From: Luteimonas sp. J29
GTDB lineage: Bacteria; Pseudomonadota; Gammaproteobacteria; Xanthomonadales; Xanthomonadaceae
NCBI RefSeq assembly: GCF_000472505.1
Contig: NZ_AWZR01000013.1
Coordinates: 28,609-92,608 of the forward strand
DNA: 64,000 nt
Direction: 5' to 3'
A program made the translations under genes and the position numbers. Positions 40,871-49,557 of the stretch are shown piece by piece (position 1 is the stretch's first letter; every line of letters begins with the position of its first letter). Below the pieces are notes generated by a model. It was not told the DNA's origin and did not search any database. It saw only the letters and a program-made list of their open reading frames with translations.

Positions 40871-41824
40871 TCACAGCATGTCGGGCGGGGAGGCGCGCCG
40901 GACCCCGTCGGCGGGACCGGACGGGGCCGTGAGCAGTTCCCGGGGGAGGGCCCGGAACGCGTCGGCCAGGCGCGACAGGAAGCCAGACATGGCCGAGCTG
41001 CGGCGCCAGAACAGCGCGATCTGCCGGCTCGGCTGGGAGTCGCTGAACCGCAGCAGGCGGATGCCCGGCGGATGCGCGACCGGCGGCTGCACCGCGAGCG
41101 CCGGCAGCAGGGTGATGCCGACGTTTGCGGCCACCATCTGGCGCAGGGTCTCGAGGCTGGTGGCGCGGAACTCGCTGCGTTCGTGGGCGCCGGCCAGCTG
41201 GCACACGTCCAGGGTCTGGCGGCGCAGGCAGTGGCCGTCCTCGAGCAGCAGCAGGTTCTCGCTGGCCAGGTCGCCCACCCCCAGCGACTCGCGCCCCGCC
41301 AGGGGGTGCCGCTCGGGGACCGCCAGCACGAAGGGTTCCTCGAACAGGAACTCGTGCTGTAGCTGGTCGTCGTGCACGGGCAGGGCGAGGATCGCGGCGT
41401 CCAGCCGGCCGTCGCGCAGGCGCGCGAGCAGCTCGTCGCTCTTCTCCTCGACCAGCAGCAGCTGCAGGTCGGGGAAGCGGTCGCGGATGCCGGGCACCAC
41501 GTGCGGCAGCAGGTATGGGCCGAGGGTGGGGAAGATCCCCAGGCGCACCGTGCCGGCCTCGGGCCGCTGGCTGCGCCGCGCGGCCTCCTTCATCTGCTCG
41601 ACCTCGGCCACCACGCGGCGCGCGCGCTCGACGATCTCGACCCCGATCGGGGTCAGCATCACCTTGCGCGGCGCGCGTTCGACCAGGGCCACGCCCAGCT
41701 CCTCCTCCAGCTTGCGCAGCTGGGTGGAGAGCGTGGGCTGGCTGACGAAGCTGGCCGCCGCCGCGCGCCCGAAATGCCGGTGTTCGGCGACTGCGATCAG
41801 GTAGCGCAGGTCGCGCAGGTTCAT
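40871..41824 (-). CDS. oxyR: Hydrogen-peroxide sensing LysR regulator OxyR
   Basis: 317 aa. LysR helix-turn-helix (HFGRAAAASFVSQPTLSTQLRKLEEEL) and sensor domain with both redox cysteines at exactly the E. coli positions, C199 (EDGHCLRRQ) and C208 (LDVCQL). Third gene after ahpC and ahpF, 4 bp from the ahpF stop, the known xanthomonad arrangement, so OxyR is probably co-transcribed with its targets. Confidence 0.97.
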   Translation of the reverse strand: MNLRDLRYLIAVAEHRHFGRAAAASFVSQPTLSTQLRKLEEELGVALVERAPRKVMLTPIGVEIVERARRVVAEVEQMKEAARRSQRPEAGTVRLGIFPTLGPYLLPHVVPGIRDRFPDLQLLLVEEKSDELLARLRDGRLDAAILALPVHDDQLQHEFLFEEPFVLAVPERHPLAGRESLGVGDLASENLLLLEDGHCLRRQTLDVCQLAGAHERSEFRATSLETLRQMVAANVGITLLPALAVQPPVAHPPGIRLLRFSDSQPSRQIALFWRRSSAMSGFLSRLADAFRALPRELLTAPSGPADGVRRASPPDML

Positions 41825-41828
41825 CGGC

Positions 41829-43418
<1,590 letters not shown>

Positions 43419-43443
43419 GGGAATTCCTGCGGGGGGAGGCTAT

Positions 43444-43544
43444 GCGGAAGCGGAACGGAACCGACGCCGGCTGGCTTGCGGATGGCGGGAGGGGAGGGAG
43501 TCCACCCGCTGGCTGTGCCGGCATCGGCTCCGTTCCGCTCCCGC
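43444..43544 (-). other. Long RNA hairpin in the ahpC-ahpF intergenic region
   Basis: Arms 43444-43471 and 43517-43544 form a 28-bp stem around a 45-nt loop. In DNA three positions mismatch, but in the minus-strand RNA all three become G-U wobbles, so the transcript stem is unbroken. A second short hairpin (GCCGCC/GGCGGC, 43545-43560) abuts it on the ahpC side. No U-tract, so processing or stabilisation of ahpC mRNA is more likely than termination. Confidence 0.75.
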
Positions 43545-43596
43545 GCCGCCGTGGGGCGGCACGGGGCGGGATGGTGCGATCGGTCGCGGGGAGCGA

Positions 43597-44160
43597 TCAG
43601 ATCTTGCCGACCAGGTCGAGCGACGGCTTGAGGGTCTTCTCGCCTTCCTTCCACTTCGCCGGGCACACCTCGTTCGGATGCGCGGCGACGTACTGGGCGG
43701 CCTTGAGCTTGCGCAGGGTCTCGCTGATGTCGCGGGCGATGGCGTTGTCGTGGATCTCGACGGTCTTGATCACGCCTTCCGGGTTGATGATGAAGGTGCC
43801 GCGCAGGGCCAGGCCTTCCTCGTCGATGTGCACGCCGAAGGCGCGGGTCAGCTGGTGGGTCGGGTCGCCGACCAGCGGGAACTGGGCCTTGCCCACCGCG
43901 GCCGAGGTCTCGTGCCACACCTTGTGCGAGAAGTGGGTGTCGGTGGTGACGATGTAGACCTCCGCGCCCAGCTTCTGGAACTCGGCGTAGTTGTCCGCGG
44001 CGTCCTCGACCTCGGTCGGGCAGTTGAAGGTGAAGGCGGCGGGCATGAAGATCAGGACCGACCACTTGCCCTTGAGGCTGGCGTCGGTGACCTCGACGAA
44101 CTCGCCGTTGTGGAAGGCGGTGGCCTTGAAGGGCTGGACCTGGGTGTTGATCAGGGACAT
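43597..44160 (-). CDS. ahpC: Alkyl hydroperoxide reductase subunit C (2-Cys peroxiredoxin)
   Basis: 187 aa. Peroxidatic C47 (FTFNCPTEVED) and resolving C166 (NEVCPAKWKEG). Reduces H2O2 and organic peroxides, recycled by AhpF. First gene of the ahpC-ahpF-oxyR unit; AGGTTCC-type leader preceded by an AT-rich promoter with a large palindrome. Confidence 0.98.
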   Translation of the reverse strand: MSLINTQVQPFKATAFHNGEFVEVTDASLKGKWSVLIFMPAAFTFNCPTEVEDAADNYAEFQKLGAEVYIVTTDTHFSHKVWHETSAAVGKAQFPLVGDPTHQLTRAFGVHIDEEGLALRGTFIINPEGVIKTVEIHDNAIARDISETLRKLKAAQYVAAHPNEVCPAKWKEGEKTLKPSLDLVGKI

Positions 44161-44228
44161 GCAGGTTCCTCTGGGTTGGTGGTTGCAGACGGTCTCGATC
44201 CACGGCTGTGCGGATCGATGGGGAAATG

Positions 44229-44294
44229 ATAGGGACCAACTATCGATTGGTAAAATCGAATTAAATTATACAATCGATAGATAGCTTCAATCAA
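44229..44294 (-). promoter_or_regulatory. ahpC promoter with OxyR-like palindrome
   Basis: AT-rich island in GC-rich DNA. Minus strand: TTGATT (44294-44289), 18 nt, TATAAT (44270-44265). Perfect 10-bp inverted repeat CTATCGATTG (44240-44249) / CAATCGATAG (44271-44280), centres 31 nt apart, flanking the -10. ATAG-N7-CTAT (44229-44243) matches half of the OxyR consensus ATAG-N7-CTAT-N7-ATAG-N7-CTAT. On the plus strand TTGGTA (44247-44252), 16 nt, TACAAT (44269-44274) could form a divergent, overlapping promoter. Confidence 0.65.
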
Positions 44295-44532
44295 GCAAGC
44301 CCGAAATCGACCGGTTTTCGCGCCCGGAACCGCTTGCAATGCATTTTGCGCTGCAGCATATTCATCCCATGCACTGCTGTCCGGGGCGCAGTGGCCCAAG
44401 GGCCGGAACCCCGGGGTGGTGCAGGGTCGGACCCGCGCCCAGGCGCCCCGGCCGCGTTCCGTATCCGTCTCTCCTCCCTCCCACACGCGGTACGGAATCT
44501 TCAAGGCGGCCCTCGTGGCCGCCTCGTTTTTT
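44282..44532 (+). ncRNA. Candidate small RNA divergent from ahpC
   Basis: No ORF with support, yet the segment ends in a strong intrinsic terminator. Possible promoters: the overlapping divergent one above (start near 44282), or TTGCAA (44334-44339), 17 nt, CATATT (start near 44369). Predicted hairpins: CACTGC/GCAGTG (44372-44377/44388-44393); GGCCGG/CCGGCC (44401-44406/44448-44453); TTCCGTA/TACGGAA (44457-44463/44491-44497), extendable by CCG/CGG with one bulge, exposing a 20-nt loop rich in CU containing CUCCUCCCUCCC, complementary to Shine-Dalgarno sequences. Alternative: a long attenuated leader of prmC. Exact 5' end unknown. Confidence 0.5.
44504..44532 (+). terminator. Rho-independent terminator upstream of prmC
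   Basis: AGGCGGCC (44504-44511), loop CTCGT, GGCCGCCT (44517-44524), CG, then six T (44527-44532). The best intrinsic terminator in the window; no protein gene precedes it on the plus strand. Confidence 0.88.
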
Positions 44533-44613
44533 CCGGCGGCCGGAGGCGATCCGGCGGGCCGCCGGATCGTGCCCCGCCGGCCGGGACCGGCGCTCGCCTA
44601 CCATGCCGCGGTT

Positions 44614-45447
44614 ATGTCCGACCTTCCCACCGTCCGCGCCCTCCTGGACCAGGCCGGCGCCGGGCTCGATCCCGCCGACGCCCAGCTGCTGCTGGCCCAC
44701 GCCCTGGGCCGCGACCGCGCCTGGCTCTACGCGCACGGTGCCGATCCGGTCGATGCCGCCGCCCGCGCACGCTTCGAACAGCTGCTCGCGCGCAGGCGCG
44801 CGGGGGAGCCGGTCGCCTACCTGCGCGGCCGCCAGGGGTTCTGGACCCTGGACCTCGCGGTCACGCGCGACACCCTGATCCCGCGCCCGGAAACGGAACG
44901 GCTGGTGGAGCTGGCGCTGGAGCGGCTGCCGCCCGGGTCGTCGCCCGTGCTGGCCGACCTGGGCACCGGCAGCGGCGCGATCGCCCTGGCCCTGGCGGTC
45001 GAGCGGCCGCGGGCGCGGGTGGACGCGGTCGACGCCAGCGCAGCCGCGCTCGAAGTCGCGCGGGCCAACGCGACCGCGGCCGGTATCGGCAATGTTTCGT
45101 TCCACCTCGGATCCTGGTTCGGGTCCCTGGCCGGGCGCCGTTACGACCTGGTCGCCAGCAACCCGCCCTACATCGCCGAGGGCGACCCGCACCTGGCCCA
45201 GGGCGACCTGCCGCACGAACCGCCGCTGGCGCTGGCCTCCGGACCGGACGGACTCGACGCGATCCGCTGCATCGTGCGCGACGCGCCAAAGCATCTGCGC
45301 CCCGGCGGCTGGCTGTTGCTCGAACACGGCCACGACCAGGGTCCGGCCGTGCGCGCGCTGCTGCGCGAGGCCGGGTTCGACGAGGTCGGGACCGGGCGCG
45401 ACCTCGAAGGGCGCGACCGCGTCGGAATCGGGCGGCGGCCCGGCTGA
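44614..45447 (+). CDS. prmC: Release factor glutamine methyltransferase
   Basis: 277 aa. N-terminal helical domain, [30 protein letters not shown] motif [16 protein letters not shown] and catalytic [12 protein letters not shown]. Methylates the GGQ glutamine of RF1/RF2. ATG 44614 lies 82 bp past the terminator, so it has its own promoter or is expressed by read-through. Confidence 0.96.
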   Translation: MSDLPTVRALLDQAGAGLDPADAQLLLAHALGRDRAWLYAHGADPVDAAARARFEQLLARRRAGEPVAYLRGRQGFWTLDLAVTRDTLIPRPETERLVELALERLPPGSSPVLADLGTGSGAIALALAVERPRARVDAVDASAAALEVARANATAAGIGNVSFHLGSWFGSLAGRRYDLVASNPPYIAEGDPHLAQGDLPHEPPLALASGPDGLDAIRCIVRDAPKHLRPGGWLLLEHGHDQGPAVRALLREAGFDEVGTGRDLEGRDRVGIGRRPG

Positions 45448-45498
45448 GGCGGGGCGCACTCGCTAGACTGTGCGCAACTCAGGCCACAGGGCGACCCC

Positions 45499-46440
45499 AT
45501 GCGCACGCTGTACCCGGACATCGAACCCTTCGACAGCGGCATGCTGCCGGTCGACGGGCGCCACACCCTGTACTACGAGCAGTGCGGCAACCCGAAGGGC
45601 AAGCCGGTGGTGCTGCTGCATGGCGGTCCGGGCGGCGGCTGCAGCGCCAAGATGCGGCGCTTCCACGACCCGTCGAAGTACCGGATCGTGCTGTTCGACC
45701 AGCGCGGCGCCGGACGGTCGACCCCGCACGCCGACCTGGTCGACAACACCACCTGGCACCTGGTGGCCGACATCGAAGCGCTGCGCGAGCACCTGGGCAT
45801 CGAGCGCTGGCAGGTGTTCGGCGGTTCCTGGGGGTCCACCCTGGCCCTGGCCTACGCCCAGTCGCATCCCCTGCGGGTGACCGAACTGGTGCTGCGCGGC
45901 ATCTTCATGCTCCGCCGCTGGGAGCTGCAGTGGTTCTACCAGGAGGGCGCCTCGCGCCTGTTCCCGGAGGCCTGGCAGCAGTACCTCGCCGCGATCCCGG
46001 AGGACGAGCGGCACGACCTGATCGCCGCCTACCACCGCCGCCTGACCTCGGAGGACGAGGCCACGCGCCTGGCCGCCGCGCGCGCCTGGAGCGTGTGGGA
46101 AGCCGCGACCTCGTTCCTGCACGTCGACCCCGACTTCGTGAACAGCCACGAGGATCCGCGTTTCGCCCTGGCCTTCGCCCGGATCGAGAACCACTACTTC
46201 ACGAACAAGGGCTTCTTCGAGGTCGACGACCAGCTGCTGCGCGACGCCTACCGCATCGCCGGCATCCCGGGCGTGATCGTGCACGGCCGCTACGACGTGG
46301 TCTGCCCGGTGCAGAACGCCTGGGACCTGCACCAGGCCTGGCCCAAGGCCGAGCTGGTGATCACGCCGGCGTCCGGCCACTCGGCGTTCGAGGCCGAGAA
46401 CGTCGACGCGCTGGTGCGCGCCACCGACGCCTTCGCGTAG
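45499..46440 (+). CDS. pip: Proline iminopeptidase
   Basis: 313 aa alpha/beta hydrolase. Oxyanion HGGPGGGC, nucleophile elbow GGSWGSTLALAYAQSHP, acid in HGRYDVVCPV, His in PASGHSAFE. N-terminal YPDIEPFDSGMLPVDGRHTLYYEQCGNP is characteristic of the S33 iminopeptidases that release N-terminal proline. Confidence 0.96.
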   Translation: MRTLYPDIEPFDSGMLPVDGRHTLYYEQCGNPKGKPVVLLHGGPGGGCSAKMRRFHDPSKYRIVLFDQRGAGRSTPHADLVDNTTWHLVADIEALREHLGIERWQVFGGSWGSTLALAYAQSHPLRVTELVLRGIFMLRRWELQWFYQEGASRLFPEAWQQYLAAIPEDERHDLIAAYHRRLTSEDEATRLAAARAWSVWEAATSFLHVDPDFVNSHEDPRFALAFARIENHYFTNKGFFEVDDQLLRDAYRIAGIPGVIVHGRYDVVCPVQNAWDLHQAWPKAELVITPASGHSAFEAENVDALVRATDAFA

Positions 46441-46602
46441 CGCGCCTGCCGGTACCAGGCGGCGGGGCGCAGCGGGCGCCCGTCCGGCGAAGGGGGCGGT
46501 CGCGGTGGTGTCGCGATCGTGCCGGCCTGCCTCCTCGCCGCAACGTTGCGGACTGGCCTGGATGCGCCCCCGTCGCGTGCCGCGGCGGCGCGGTGCGCAG
46601 GG

Positions 46603-47382
46603 TCAGGAACGCGCGAACCTGTCCTGGAGCGCGGTGAACAGTCGCGCAAGGCGTTGCGCCCATGCCTGCTGTCCCGCCTCGTCGGCGATCAGGTCCTGGC
46701 GGATCTCCAGTTCGACGTGCGGCAGGCCGCGGCGCTCGGCGTGCACCGGGATCGCATAGTCGGTCGCGTCGCTCACCCGGTAGGGCTCGTTGTCGCCGAC
46801 CACCAGGTCGCCCTCGTCGCGCAGCGCCTCGAGCAGCGCATGGGCGAAGCGCGCGTCGCGCTGGTAGAGCACGCCCGCGTGCCACGGCCGGTCATTCCCG
46901 GCCATCGAGGGGGTGAAGCTGTGCATCGCCACCAGGACCACCGGCCGGCCGGCACTGGCGCGGCGGTCGAGTTCGGCCGCGATGCGCGCGTGGTAGGGCT
47001 CGAAGATCTCCGCGATCCGCTGCGCGCGCTGGTGCGCGTCGAGGTCGAGGTTGCCCGGTACCGGCGTGCCGTCGCTGCGCTCGACGATCGAGCCGGGCGA
47101 GTCGAGCGGCCGGTTGCAGTCGATCACCAGCCGTGAGTACGCCTGCAGGATCGCGCACGCGTCCAACCGTTCCGACAGCCGCGCGGTGGTGCCGGCGATG
47201 CCGATGTCCCAGCCGATGTGGCGGTCGAGTTCGGACTGCGGCAGCCCGAGCCGCCCCAGCGCGGACGGCACGGCCCGGCCGGCGTGGTCGGCGATCAGCA
47301 GGAATGGCGAGCGCCCGCCCTCGCGCAGCACCTGGACCGGTGCGGGATCCAGCGGCGACAGCAGGGTGGCGACAGGCTGCAT
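46603..47382 (-). CDS. N-formylglutamate amidohydrolase family protein
   Basis: 259 aa. FLLIADHAGRAVP, HIGWDIGIAGTTARLSERLDA, YSRLVIDCNRPLDSPGSI, and VELEIRQDLIADEAGQ are the FGase motifs. May hydrolyse N-formylglutamate or a related N-acyl amide; no hut genes are nearby. 3 bp after the Nudix gene stop. Confidence 0.92.
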   Translation of the reverse strand: MQPVATLLSPLDPAPVQVLREGGRSPFLLIADHAGRAVPSALGRLGLPQSELDRHIGWDIGIAGTTARLSERLDACAILQAYSRLVIDCNRPLDSPGSIVERSDGTPVPGNLDLDAHQRAQRIAEIFEPYHARIAAELDRRASAGRPVVLVAMHSFTPSMAGNDRPWHAGVLYQRDARFAHALLEALRDEGDLVVGDNEPYRVSDATDYAIPVHAERRGLPHVELEIRQDLIADEAGQQAWAQRLARLFTALQDRFARS

Positions 47383-47385
47383 GGC

Positions 47386-47940
47386 TCAGTCGCGGCGCGA
47401 TCCGTCCAGCGCGTGCTCGAGCATCCACAGCCCGGCCCACAGCTTCAGGTCCAGCTCGAAGCCCTCGCGCTGCTTCTGCATCAGCCAGGCCGGCGCCTGC
47501 GCACGCGGCACCGTGTGCACCGTGATCGATTCCAGGCCCACGCCGCCGCCGTCGCCGACCCTGCGCAGGTCCCAGGCCCGCACCAGCGCGATGCGCTCGT
47601 TGCTCATGCCGGGCGTGGTCGGCCCCATCACCAGCACCTCGACCCGGCCGGGCTCCCAGCCGGTCTCCTCGACCAGTTCGCGTCGCGCCGCGGATTCGAG
47701 CGTGTCGCTGCCGTCGTCGTCGCCGACCAGCCCGGCCGGCATCTCGATGGTGCGCTTGCCCAGCGCCGCGCGCGGCTGCTCGACGAACAGCACTTCGTCG
47801 TCCGGCGTCACCGCCACCACCAGCACCGCGAGCCCCTGCCCGCCGTGGGTGCGCTCGCAGGCTTCCCAGGTGCCGCGCCGGACCAGGCGCAGCCACCTGC
47901 CTTCGTACAGCAGTTCGGTCTCGTCGGTCTTGGTCTGCAT
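47386..47940 (-). CDS. Nudix hydrolase
   Basis: 184 aa. Nudix box GDDDGSDTLESAARRELVEE then TGW, with Asp replacing the first Glu of the consensus. YEGRWLRLVRRGTWE and VEQPRAALGKRTIEMPAGLVG resemble the ADP-ribose pyrophosphatase group. Substrate not assignable. Second Nudix gene of the window, not a close copy of nudE. Confidence 0.9.
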   Translation of the reverse strand: MQTKTDETELLYEGRWLRLVRRGTWEACERTHGGQGLAVLVVAVTPDDEVLFVEQPRAALGKRTIEMPAGLVGDDDGSDTLESAARRELVEETGWEPGRVEVLVMGPTTPGMSNERIALVRAWDLRRVGDGGGVGLESITVHTVPRAQAPAWLMQKQREGFELDLKLWAGLWMLEHALDGSRRD

Positions 47941-47972
47941 GGGCGCGATGTTAACCCGCCCGGTCGGGGCGA

Positions 47973-48908
47973 TCAGGGCAGGGGCGGCTCGCCCAGCCCG
48001 GCGGCCGCGTACAGGCGCCGCCGCGTGAGCGGGCCGAAGCGCAACCGCGCGCAGAGTTCGGCCAGGGCCGAGGCATCGGCGCTGCCGCGTGCGAAGCGGG
48101 GCGCCGCTTCGCCCAGCGGCGCCTCGCGCGAGATCGTGGTCAGCTGCCGGCACAGCAGCGCCTGTTCGCGATGCAGGCGCAGCTTCGCCGCGGCCTGGGC
48201 CGCGCCGCGGAAGCGCAGGAACCCGACTTCGTCCACCCGCGCCAGCAATGCGTCGAGGCTGCCGAAATGCGACAGCAGCACCGCCGCGGTCTTGGCGCCG
48301 ATCCCGGGCACGCCCGGGATGTTGTCGATCGCGTCGCCGCACAGCGCGAGGTAGTCGGCGATCTGGTGCGCCTCGACGCCGTGGCGCGCACGCACGTCCG
48401 CCGCGCGCCAGCGCTGGCCGCGGGCGAAGTCCCACTGCTCGTCGTGGCCGTCGAGCAGCTGCGACAGGTCCTTGTCCGCCGACACGATCACGCCGCGGTG
48501 GCCATGCGCGCGCGCCTGGTGCAACGCGCTGCCGATCAGGTCGTCGGCCTCGTAGCGGTCGTGCGCCAGCACGTTCAGCCCGAGCGCGGCCGACAGCGCC
48601 TTGCAGTGCGCGAACTGGCGCCGCAGTTCCTCCGGCGCCGGCGGCCGGTTGGCCTTGTAGGCCGGGTACAGGCCGTTGCGGAAACAGCTGTCGAGCGCTT
48701 CGTCGAAGGCCACTGCGATGTGGCGCGGCCGCTCGCGTTCGAGCAGATCCAGCAGGAACCGGGCGAAGCCCTGGACCGCGTTGCACGGCTGGCCGTCGGC
48801 GTCGCGGAATTCGTCCGGCATCGAGTGCCAGGCGCGGAATACGTACAGGCTGGCGTCCACCAGGTACAGCGGTACGCCGGCCGCGGGCGCTCCCCCGGCG
48901 GCGTTCAC
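47973..48908 (-). CDS. 5'-3' exonuclease (Pol I-type flap nuclease domain)
   Basis: 311 aa. Acidic clusters YLVDASLYVFRAW, AFDEALDSCFRN, YEADDLIGSALH, VSADKDLSQLL and the helix-hairpin-helix NIPGVPGIGAKTAAVLL. Longer than E. coli Xni (251 aa) and retaining the full set of metal-binding Asp, so probably an active flap nuclease. GTG start at 48908 overlaps the nitroreductase stop (GTGA). Confidence 0.9.
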   Translation of the reverse strand: MNAAGGAPAAGVPLYLVDASLYVFRAWHSMPDEFRDADGQPCNAVQGFARFLLDLLERERPRHIAVAFDEALDSCFRNGLYPAYKANRPPAPEELRRQFAHCKALSAALGLNVLAHDRYEADDLIGSALHQARAHGHRGVIVSADKDLSQLLDGHDEQWDFARGQRWRAADVRARHGVEAHQIADYLALCGDAIDNIPGVPGIGAKTAAVLLSHFGSLDALLARVDEVGFLRFRGAAQAAAKLRLHREQALLCRQLTTISREAPLGEAAPRFARGSADASALAELCARLRFGPLTRRRLYAAAGLGEPPLP

Positions 48909-49498
48909 AGCGACAGGTCGGTCAGCAGCGCGCGGGGGTCCGGCCGGTCGCGCTCGGGCACCTCGGCGGTGGGGGTCCCGAGATGGATGAATCCGGCGAT
49001 CCGCTCGTTCGCGGACAGGCCCAGCAGGCCGTGCACGTCCGCGTCGTAGGCCGGCCACCCCGTGACCCAGCTGGCCCCGTAGCCTAGCGACTGCGCGGCC
49101 TGGAGCAGGGCGAAGCAGGTGCAGCCGGCGCTGAGCAGGCGCTCCTGTTCCGGGATCTGTCGATCCTCCGGGTCCAGCACCGCGACCACCGCCACGACCA
49201 CCGGCGCGTGGCAGAACCGCTGCCGCTCCTTCTCGACCATCGCCGCACTGGCGTCCGGCTCGCGGCGCAGCAGGATCCCGGCCAGCGCCTCGCCGAGGCG
49301 GGCTCGGACCGGGCCCGCGATCCGGATGAACCTGAACGGAACCCGCTTGCCGTGGTCGGGCACGCGGACCGCCGACTGCAGCAGCCGGAGCAGGCTGGCG
49401 TCGTCGGGACCGGGCTCGCCGAGCATCCGGGCGGGGACCGAGCGGCGCGAATCCAGCGGAATCGGGCCGGATGAAGAGCTATTTGCGGATGCAGTCAC
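48905..49498 (-). CDS. Nitroreductase-family flavoprotein (YdjA-like)
   Basis: 197 aa from GTG 49498. LDSRRSVPARML at the N terminus, AVRVPDHGKRVPFRFIRI, AAQSLGYGASWVTGWPAYDADV and GFIHLGTPTAEVPERDRPD match small FMN-dependent YdjA-type nitroreductases. The frame is open to 49564, but those residues do not resemble the family and would overlap the divergent gene. Confidence 0.88.
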   Translation of the reverse strand: MTASANSSSSGPIPLDSRRSVPARMLGEPGPDDASLLRLLQSAVRVPDHGKRVPFRFIRIAGPVRARLGEALAGILLRREPDASAAMVEKERQRFCHAPVVVAVVAVLDPEDRQIPEQERLLSAGCTCFALLQAAQSLGYGASWVTGWPAYDADVHGLLGLSANERIAGFIHLGTPTAEVPERDRPDPRALLTDLSL

Positions 49499-49557
49499 AG
49501 ACGTGGCGCCACTTAGGCAGAATGATGATGACCTAGAAGGTGCATTGTCCCCCCAAA

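Noticed and set aside
44334-44604. Short ORFs ahead of prmC on the plus strand
   Set aside because: No SD, no family resemblance, and they run through the intrinsic terminator.
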